Below the pieces are notes generated by a model that saw only the letters and a list, made by a program, of their open reading frames with translations, was not told where the DNA came from and did not search any database. A stretch of DNA of 64,000 nucleotides. Origin: Alphaproteobacteria bacterium (GTDB taxonomy: Bacteria; Pseudomonadota; Alphaproteobacteria; Rhizobiales; JAJFHC01). The position numbers and the translations under genes were made by a program. Of this stretch, positions 58,487 through 64,000 are shown one piece after another. The stretch lies in NCBI GenBank assembly GCA_021775805.1, contig JAJFHD010000011.1, positions 1-64,000 on the forward strand, given 5' to 3'. Every line of letters begins with the position of its first letter. The stretch's first letter is position 1.

Positions 58487-59368
58487 CTATGCCGCGTGAG
58501 AGGCAGCAGCGTCGCGGGCGGCTTTCTGAACGGCCTTTTGAACCTTTTCGAAGGCGCGGACTTCAATCTGGCGAATTCGTTCGCGGCTGACATCGAATTC
58601 CTGCGACAGGTCCTCAAGCGTCATCGGTTCGTCTGACAGGCGCCGGGCCTCAAAAATCCGCTGTTCACGCTCGCTCAGCGATTCCAGAGCAGTGCTCAGC
58701 AGAGCCCGGCGCTGGATCAATTCTTCAGACTCCGCAAGCCGGGTTTCCTGATCGGGTTCCTCATCGACCAACCAGTCCTGCCATTCGCCCTCGGCGTCCG
58801 CCTTGAGCGGAGCGTTCAGAGAGGTATCGCCGCTGAGGCGCCGGTTCATGGATACTACGTCGTCTTCCGGCACACCCAGGCGTTCGGAAATCAGGGTCAC
58901 CTGGTCGGGCCGAAGGTCTCCGTCGTCCAATGCCTGTATCTGGCCCTTGACCTTGCGCAGGTTAAAAAACAGTTTCTTCTGACTTGCCGTGGTGCCCATC
59001 TTTACAAGGCTCCACGAACGCAGAATATATTCCTGGATGGCTGCCCTGATCCACCACATGGCATAGGTCGCCAGCCGGAAACCCCTTTCGGGTTCGAACC
59101 GCTTGACCGCCTGCATGAGCCCCACATTGCCTTCCGAAACGACTTCAGAGATCGGCAGGCCGTAACCGCGGTAGCCCATGGCAATCTTGGCCACGAGGCG
59201 CAGGTGGCTGGTAACCAGACGATGTGCTGCCTCGGGATCTTCATGTTCGCGCCAGCGCTTGCCCAGCATGTATTCCTCGTCCGGCTCCAGCATCGGAAAC
59301 TTCCGAATTTCCTGGAGATAACGGCTCAGGCCTTCGCTCGTAATTGTCGGCACTGATCGGATTGCCAT
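58487..59368 (-). CDS. rpoH: RNA polymerase heat-shock sigma factor RpoH
   Basis: The 293-residue sigma-32 protein contains region 1.2/2 with HLRLVAKIAMGYRGYGLPISEVVSEGNVGLMQAVKRFEPERGFRLATYA, where the core-binding and -10 recognition helices lie, and region 4 with SLSEREQRIFEARRLSDEPMTLEDLSQEFDVSRERIRQIEVRAFEKV. It directs heat-shock genes. Region Q.. residues typical of RpoH are in the segment between regions 2 and 3. It may be degraded by FtsH, encoded at 45617. A promoter is visible upstream. Confidence 0.92.
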   Translation of the reverse strand: MAIRSVPTITSEGLSRYLQEIRKFPMLEPDEEYMLGKRWREHEDPEAAHRLVTSHLRLVAKIAMGYRGYGLPISEVVSEGNVGLMQAVKRFEPERGFRLATYAMWWIRAAIQEYILRSWSLVKMGTTASQKKLFFNLRKVKGQIQALDDGDLRPDQVTLISERLGVPEDDVVSMNRRLSGDTSLNAPLKADAEGEWQDWLVDEEPDQETRLAESEELIQRRALLSTALESLSEREQRIFEARRLSDEPMTLEDLSQEFDVSRERIRQIEVRAFEKVQKAVQKAARDAAASHAA

Positions 59369-59450
59369 AGGTTTACCCCAAAGTCCTAATTTGTGTTCCT
59401 GACGAACGCGCGCACATTGCCGTGCTGCGCCTTTCGACGTAGTTAAGCTT

Positions 59451-59479
59451 TATATAGGCACTCCGTATGGCGATTGTAA
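59451..59479 (-). promoter_or_regulatory. Sigma-70-type promoter of rpoH
   Basis: On the minus strand TTACAA (59474-59479) and TATATA (59451-59456) stand 17 bases apart, about 80 bases before the rpoH start. The spacing is ideal and the boxes match the consensus at most positions. Confidence 0.5.
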
Positions 59480-59499
59480 GATCCGAAGGACAATTCCCT

Positions 59500-60507
59500 T
59501 CAGTTATTGTTTCGGCATAATTCGACAAGAGTTTCAAGATCTTGCGGCAGCGGGCTTTCAAAATTCTGGTGATCTCCGGTCACCGGATGCTCGAAGCCCA
59601 GGACAGCTGCGTGAAGAGCCTGCCGGTTGAGACGGTCCAGGGCACTGGCCGCTTGTTGGGACAGCCTGCTGCGGCTCGCCGCGAAACCGGAACCATAGGT
59701 GGAGTCGCCGAGCAGAGGGTGACCAATATGCGCCATATGAACGCGTATCTGATGAGTTCGCCCGGTTTCCAGCCGGCATTTCACCAGACTTACAGCCGGG
59801 TCGGCCGATCCGGCAGGCAAGGTGTCTTCCACTGTGAAATGGGTAATCGCGTCTTTGCCGCCTTCACGCACAACAGACATTTTCTGACGATTGGCGTTGG
59901 CCCGGGCCAGGGCGCGGTCAATTGTGCCGGCCCGGCGGTCCGGGACCCCCCAAACCAGCGCCAGATAGGCGCGCTCAAGCCGGCCGTCGCGGCCATGAGC
60001 GGCAAATTGCTGTGACAGGCCGGCATGGGCCGGATCGGTCTTGGCAACCACCAGAAGGCCGGATGTGTCCTTGTCGATGCGGTGAACAATGCCCGGTCTG
60101 CGGACACCGCCTATGCCGGAGAGACTGGCGCCGCAATGGTGAATGAGGGCGTTGACCAACGTTCCCGTCCAATGGCCGGCAGCAGGATGTACGACCAGGC
60201 CCGCCGGTTTGTCGATGACGATCAGATGGTCATCTTCGAAGACCACGTCGAGAGGGATGTCTTCCGGTTTGGGAACCGGATCTTCAGGTGCCGGCAGAAC
60301 GACATTTACTTCATCGCCCGGAGTGAGCCTATAGTTGGGCTCCCGTGTTTCCTGTTGCCCGATCGCCACGAAACCCTGCTTTATAAGTTCCTTGAATCGG
60401 GACCGACTGATATCAGGAACGGTAAGGCTTAGAAACCGATCAAGCCGTTCGCCTTCGTCGGCGTCTGCGGCTATAAGACTACGTTTATCTGGAGTGGTGG
60501 AGTTCAT
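59500..60507 (-). CDS. rluD: RluD-type ribosomal pseudouridine synthase
   Basis: The 335-residue protein has an S4 domain (about residues 20-80) and a catalytic domain with HRIDKDTSG and the catalytic Asp145, then GRTHQIRVHMAHIGHPLLGD. RluD makes pseudouridines in helix 69 of 23S rRNA. The start at 60507 shares the bases CATG with the divergent DUF6476 start on the other strand. No clear ribosome site is visible, so the start is less certain. rpoH follows. Confidence 0.88.
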   Translation of the reverse strand: MNSTTPDKRSLIAADADEGERLDRFLSLTVPDISRSRFKELIKQGFVAIGQQETREPNYRLTPGDEVNVVLPAPEDPVPKPEDIPLDVVFEDDHLIVIDKPAGLVVHPAAGHWTGTLVNALIHHCGASLSGIGGVRRPGIVHRIDKDTSGLLVVAKTDPAHAGLSQQFAAHGRDGRLERAYLALVWGVPDRRAGTIDRALARANANRQKMSVVREGGKDAITHFTVEDTLPAGSADPAVSLVKCRLETGRTHQIRVHMAHIGHPLLGDSTYGSGFAASRSRLSQQAASALDRLNRQALHAAVLGFEHPVTGDHQNFESPLPQDLETLVELCRNNN

Positions 60508-60889
60508 GACTGAATCGCAGATGTTAGAGGACGAGAAATCCGATGGAACGGCGTTCCCGGAATCAGAGGAGCCTGTCAAAAACCCCCGGTTCCTGAAGGG
60601 GCTGGTTATTTTTCTCGGTGTATTGCTTATCGGCGGATTCGTTGTTGTGTTTTCCACCATCATATACCGTGCGGTCAACCTGCCCGAGTCGAAGACGGGG
60701 TATTCGGGTGCGCCGGGGTTTGAAGACATGACTATTGCGATCCCGGTCGGCGCGACCATAACATCAATGGAACTGGACGGGGCAAGGCTCGCGGTTCAGG
60801 TGCGATCGGATAGTGGCGAAGAGATCCTGATCGTCGATACCCGTCAGGGCCGGGTGCTCGGCCGCATTCGACTGCAGACCGGCGGTTAG
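60506..60889 (+). CDS. DUF6476-like membrane protein
   Basis: The 127-residue protein has a polar N terminus, one membrane helix (about 32-54), and a periplasmic part with MTIAIPVGATITSMELDGARLAVQV and a short beta-rich end. It resembles DUF6476 proteins that sit opposite rluD in this class. Its function is unknown. The ribosome site GGAG is close to the ATG at 60506. Its stop codon is within a dispersed repeat. Confidence 0.65.
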   Translation: MTESQMLEDEKSDGTAFPESEEPVKNPRFLKGLVIFLGVLLIGGFVVVFSTIIYRAVNLPESKTGYSGAPGFEDMTIAIPVGATITSMELDGARLAVQVRSDSGEEILIVDTRQGRVLGRIRLQTGG

Positions 60890-60911
60890 GCCAGATACGG
60901 TCTTGCGCATT
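60884..60911 (+). repeat. Short dispersed repeat (copy 2)
   Basis: This copy of the 56762-56790 repeat overlaps the last codons of the DUF6476-like gene, including its stop (60887-60889). It lies between that gene and the convergent coiled-coil gene. Confidence 0.6.
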
Positions 60912-60949
60912 GGCAGGCGACCGTGATGGCAGTGGTCTTGGCTGACGCG

Positions 60950-62137
60950 CTATTTTTGAGTGAGTTCGTTCTGCAATGCGCGGATGCGGGCGGCAAGCGA
61001 CGATGATCCCTTGCCGCTCTGATTATCGGTTCCGGTCTGGGACACATCACCATTTTCCGTGTCGGGCGTCGGTTCATTTGCCTGGGCGGCCGGTGCAGGC
61101 GGTTTGTCCTGTGACCCTCGTGCTGCCGTGATAGGGGTGACATTGCTGGGGGTTTCAGGCGGCTCATCCGATGGTTCGAGCTGCATCTTGGTGACATCGA
61201 TTTCCGCAACCAGCCTGGAGGACATGTTTTTCATATCGACCGTGACGGCATCGACCTCCTTGCGGAGGCTCCCGTAAGGATTGACACGGCTTTTCCAGGT
61301 GGTCTCCAGGGCGCCGATTTCTTCACGCAGCCTCGACGATTCCCGTTCGGCCCGCTCGAGATCAGACAGGAGGACATCGCGGTCCTCACGCAGGCGCGTA
61401 AGATGACGTTGATAGGTCTGTGCCTGGCGCGGGTCATTCGATGCTTCGGCGCGGACCGACTCGCGCAGCATGCTAACGTCCCGTCGGGTTTCGTACAGTT
61501 TCGCGCGCTGCCGTTCGATCTCTGCGGCCAGGCGGCCAAGTTGGTTGACCCGGTCAGCCATGGCCTGGTGGGCAAGCTCGAATGTCCGATCTTCCGCTTC
61601 CTGTTGCTTGGAATGATTGCGCAAATGGGCGAGTTCGCTGTCGCGGCCGCTGGCCAGTTCGGATTGCTCTTTCAGTGCCCTGCGCTGGCGTTCAAGGGTT
61701 TCGCCCTGCTTGCGGATCTTCTCGCCCTGCTGCAGGGCCAACTCAGTCTTGACGCGAAGATCCTCTTCCAGGGGGGCCGCGCGGCTGGTGAGCTTCATGA
61801 TCTTGGCATCGCGCTCGATGATCTGGGCGGCCTGATCCTTGGACCGCTCCATCAATTCGTCGATGCGGTCAGTCTGGCGGGAAATCTCCACCACATGGCG
61901 GCCGTTCTTTTCTTTCAGTTCTTCGACGGTGAGTTCGAGCTTGCGCGTCGACAGGGCAAATTCCGCCTTGAGCTGGTCACGGTCGGCCTGAATCTCAGCC
62001 ATGGTCAACGGCGATTGACTCTGAATTCGTTTGGTTGTGATCCTGGCGGCCTGGCGCCAAAGGACAGGAGCAATGAACAACCCGAGCAATCCGGCACACA
62101 GAAAACCCAGCGCGATGAACATAATCGTCTGAATCAT
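60950..62137 (-). CDS. Coiled-coil membrane protein of unknown function
   Basis: The 395-residue protein has one N-terminal membrane helix (about 4-26), then long coiled coils (about 45-300) rich in Glu, Arg, Leu and Gln (for example QADRDQLKAEFALSTRKLEL), and a disordered acidic tail with proline. It is anchored in the inner membrane with a rod in the cytoplasm. No domain family was recognised. It is conserved in position near rpoH in relatives as far as I recall. It could be a structural or scaffold protein. Confidence 0.6.
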   Translation of the reverse strand: MIQTIMFIALGFLCAGLLGLFIAPVLWRQAARITTKRIQSQSPLTMAEIQADRDQLKAEFALSTRKLELTVEELKEKNGRHVVEISRQTDRIDELMERSKDQAAQIIERDAKIMKLTSRAAPLEEDLRVKTELALQQGEKIRKQGETLERQRRALKEQSELASGRDSELAHLRNHSKQQEAEDRTFELAHQAMADRVNQLGRLAAEIERQRAKLYETRRDVSMLRESVRAEASNDPRQAQTYQRHLTRLREDRDVLLSDLERAERESSRLREEIGALETTWKSRVNPYGSLRKEVDAVTVDMKNMSSRLVAEIDVTKMQLEPSDEPPETPSNVTPITAARGSQDKPPAPAAQANEPTPDTENGDVSQTGTDNQSGKGSSSLAARIRALQNELTQK

Positions 62138-62374
62138 CGTAACGCTCGCCCTTTAAGAAACCTGTGCCAATTTGGAAATTCTAGTTGTATCTATTGCCAT
62201 TTTCCGGCTCCGGCGTCCATTCCCGTGCACAGTTAGGGTTAAAGCTGCTTCTGTAACACAGCCTCCCAATAATGGCATGGCGCGTCGTATGTGAACAGAC
62301 TGTCGGTGAGTTAGCACGACCGGCCACACAGGTCAAAAATACAAACCGCGCTGAAATTCCCGGTGGCCGCCTTG

Positions 62375-62977
62375 CTAGAACGGGTTCCAGGTCGGTTTGG
62401 GCGTGTATTTGAGGTATCCGACGTTGACACCAAGTCGCGCGCCGACACCGGTGCGGATGGGTGCCAGAACCAAGTCATAGCGCTGCAGGAAGTTTACGCC
62501 CAGCCCACCAACGACATATGCCGAACCCTCGACACCGGGGATGCGGTAATAAATGTCGTCCATTGACCTGAGATTGTAGATCAACGTCAGGACACGGGAG
62601 CCGTTGCCACCGAAATCGAGACCGATCGAGGGGCCCTGCCAATAGATTTTTCGCTGGCCGCCGAACTTGGGATGGATGGTGCCCTCGCCATAGCGCAGCC
62701 CGCCGACGAACGATCCGGCCGCCTCCTCTCCCACGATGTAGGCGTTGGGTCTGCCGCGCTGGCGAAAGACATATTCGACCATCTCAGCCAGACCGCCGGT
62801 TGTCTTGCCAAAGAAGGCGTGGCCGGCATCGATGATTTCCTGGGGCGAATAGGTGCCGCCTTGTGACGGCGCCGGTTGGCTTGACTGTGACTGCGCCAGT
62901 GACGGACTGGTCGTGGCAAAAGCGCCAAAAAGCAGCCAAATCGTCATCGTGAAAATCATACGAAAGGTTGTCTTCAT
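62375..62977 (-). CDS. eipA: Envelope integrity protein EipA (DUF1134)
   Basis: The 200-residue protein has a signal peptide (about residues 1-28) and the DUF1134 domain with VGGLRYGEGTI, YWQGPSIGLDFGGNGSR and GVGARLGVNVGYLKYTPK. In Brucella the family member EipA is a small periplasmic beta-barrel-like protein needed for envelope integrity and is controlled by CtrA. ATG at 62977 is preferred. The region upstream (62978-63180) is short and holds no gene. Confidence 0.88.
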   Translation of the reverse strand: MKTTFRMIFTMTIWLLFGAFATTSPSLAQSQSSQPAPSQGGTYSPQEIIDAGHAFFGKTTGGLAEMVEYVFRQRGRPNAYIVGEEAAGSFVGGLRYGEGTIHPKFGGQRKIYWQGPSIGLDFGGNGSRVLTLIYNLRSMDDIYYRIPGVEGSAYVVGGLGVNFLQRYDLVLAPIRTGVGARLGVNVGYLKYTPKPTWNPF

Positions 62978-63196
62978 CTGATCTGAAACCTTGTGATTGG
63001 AGACCCCGTGATTGGATACCATGTCGAGCTGCTTGGAGTTAATGCTTTGCCGGTCGTCGGGCGCGGCACAACGCGTGAGCCGGTAGAATTCGGTGTTTGC
63101 CGCTTTTTTACCAGTTTGTCCTAGGCTCTATGAATTGGGTCCTTGACCTTACGGTTCGACACCGCTTCGAACACCCAGCGTATATGAGCATGAATT

Positions 63197-63721
63197 ATGT
63201 CAAAGAATAGGCCGCGGCAATCCGATTCGCAGCGAAAAATGCAACAGTGCACCGGCACGCCTGGCCGCTTGGCGCTGGGCCTGATGCTCGGGGTCTGGAT
63301 GTTCGGCAGCCCATCGCTCGCTTCAACCAGCGAACGGATCTGGACCGATACCGCCTCCGGCGTTGCAATCGGAGGCTATGACCCCATGACCTATTTTGTG
63401 GATGGCGAGGCCCTGCGAGGTCTGGCGACCCACGAATGGACGTGGGGCGGCGTTACCTGGCGGTTTCGGAATTCAGGCAACCTCATGGCCTTCAAGAGGC
63501 ATCCCGTTGTCTATGCGCCCCAATTGGGCGGTTATGGCGTGATGGCGGCAGCCGAGGGCCTGACGGCGCGCGGGCATCCTCAGGTCTGGTCGATTCATAA
63601 GGGCAGGCTCTATCTTTTCCATACGGCTGAAGCACGAGACGCGTGGCGGCTAGACCCCGACAAATGGACGAAGATGGCAATCGACAAGTGGCCGGTTGCC
63701 GCAAAGACGCTCAGCCGCTAG
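63197..63721 (+). CDS. Secreted YHS-domain protein
   Basis: The 174-residue protein has a signal peptide with a basic N terminus and hydrophobic core (about 24-42) and a YHS-type domain: GVAIGGYDPMTYFVDGEA near the start of the domain, HEWTWGGVTWRFRN and GHPQVWSIHKGRLYLFH. YHS domains bind metal or copper in some proteins. The function is unknown. It faces the cysQ-like gene end-on. Confidence 0.75.
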   Translation: MSKNRPRQSDSQRKMQQCTGTPGRLALGLMLGVWMFGSPSLASTSERIWTDTASGVAIGGYDPMTYFVDGEALRGLATHEWTWGGVTWRFRNSGNLMAFKRHPVVYAPQLGGYGVMAAAEGLTARGHPQVWSIHKGRLYLFHTAEARDAWRLDPDKWTKMAIDKWPVAAKTLSR

Positions 63722-63769
63722 ATGTTTAGTTGAACAGGACCGCGGTACTCCCCGCCGCCTGACCGTGCC

Positions 63770-64000
63770 TTACTGCCAGCCGCGGGCAACAAAGCCCGGA
63801 TTGTCGAGGCCCCGTTCAGTCTTGGCATAACGCAATCGCGTGCCATCGAATGTGGTGACGCTGCCACCGGCACATTCAAGCACGGCCTGGCCGGCAGCGG
63901 TATCCCATTCCATGGTCCGGCCGTGCCGGGGATACAGATCGGCCTGACCGCAGGCCAAGTTGCAGAATTTCAGGGATGATCCGGCGGATATCCGTTCTAC
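63770..64000 (-). CDS. cysQ: 3'(2'),5'-bisphosphate nucleotidase CysQ, C-terminal part
   Basis: The last 76 codons of a minus-strand gene run into the right edge of the window. The protein reads GSSLKFCNLACGQADLYPR, then TMEWDTAAGQAVLECAGG, which matches the C-terminal signature of CysQ in the inositol monophosphatase superfamily. CysQ removes a phosphate from adenosine bisphosphate formed in sulfate assimilation. The start is outside the window. The gene may be truncated only by the window edge. Confidence 0.8.
   Translation of the reverse strand, partial: VERISAGSSLKFCNLACGQADLYPRHGRTMEWDTAAGQAVLECAGGSVTTFDGTRLRYAKTERGLDNPGFVARGWQ

Overview
The window looks like chromosome of an alphaproteobacterium, most likely a member of the Hyphomicrobiales (Rhizobiales). 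The support is gene content and order: RcdA (DUF1465), DUF4164-ZapA-6S RNA-fau, the suhB/efp/Sel1/ThiE-like/fda/pgk/gap/tkt run, an L31 protein without zinc cysteines beside an ABC exporter, BA14K-like and Omp25-like surface proteins, EipA (DUF1134), RpoH next to an RluD-type synthase, and a RIME-like two-hairpin intergenic repeat. The DNA is GC-rich. No rRNA, canonical tRNA, CRISPR array or transposase gene was found. The genus cannot be named from the sequence alone.

Layout. 1-6.3 kb: rcdA, an arginase/agmatinase-family protein lacking one metal ligand, rpmE, an ABC exporter and a paraoxonase-like lactonase. 6.3-17.4 kb (minus strand): a MotA/MotB-like envelope pair, suhB, efp, a Sel1-repeat protein, a degenerate ThiE-like protein and the central carbon genes fda, pgk, gap and tkt. 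17.6-20.5 kb (plus): DUF4164, zapA, an NTF2-like protein, 6S RNA, fau and ymdB. 20.5-34.6 kb: an accessory segment that appears to be inserted between ymdB and yebC, neighbours that I recall as adjacent in related genomes. It holds a MarR-controlled membrane hydroxylase, arfB, an FHA-like/membrane/trypsin-like protein, an Asp/Glu-racemase-like enzyme with a BASS-type carrier, and an RNA-repair island. 34.8-50.2 kb (plus): yebC, ruvCAB, ybgC, tolQRAB-pal-cpoB, tilS, ftsH, folP and glmM. 50.5-64 kb: two outer-membrane barrels, serC-serA, purA, a BA14K-like protein, a peroxiredoxin-like protein, rpoH, rluD, DUF6476, a coiled-coil membrane protein, eipA, a YHS protein and the end of a cysQ-like gene.

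The most interesting part is the RNA-repair island (26669-33779). RtcR, a CARF-AAA+ activator for sigma-54, is divergent from a sigma-54-type promoter that drives a Ro60 (TROVE) protein gene. Directly downstream lie two long tRNA-like RNAs and the 5' part of a third, then RtcA (RNA 3'-phosphate cyclase) and one polypeptide carrying 5'-kinase, phosphatase and ATP-dependent RNA ligase modules. There is no RtcB, so sealing is probably done by the kinase-phosphatase-ligase protein. Each complete RNA has a seven-base-pair acceptor stem and a canonical T-arm. The second also has a canonical D-arm and an encoded CCA end. Both carry a long Y-RNA-like insert where the anticodon arm should be.

Smaller points of interest are a lactonase that keeps all the active-site residues and the disulfide cysteines of animal paraoxonase 1, a double palindromic operator that overlaps the promoter of the hydroxylase-MarR operon, a candidate serC-type leader, and several families of short dispersed intergenic repeats.
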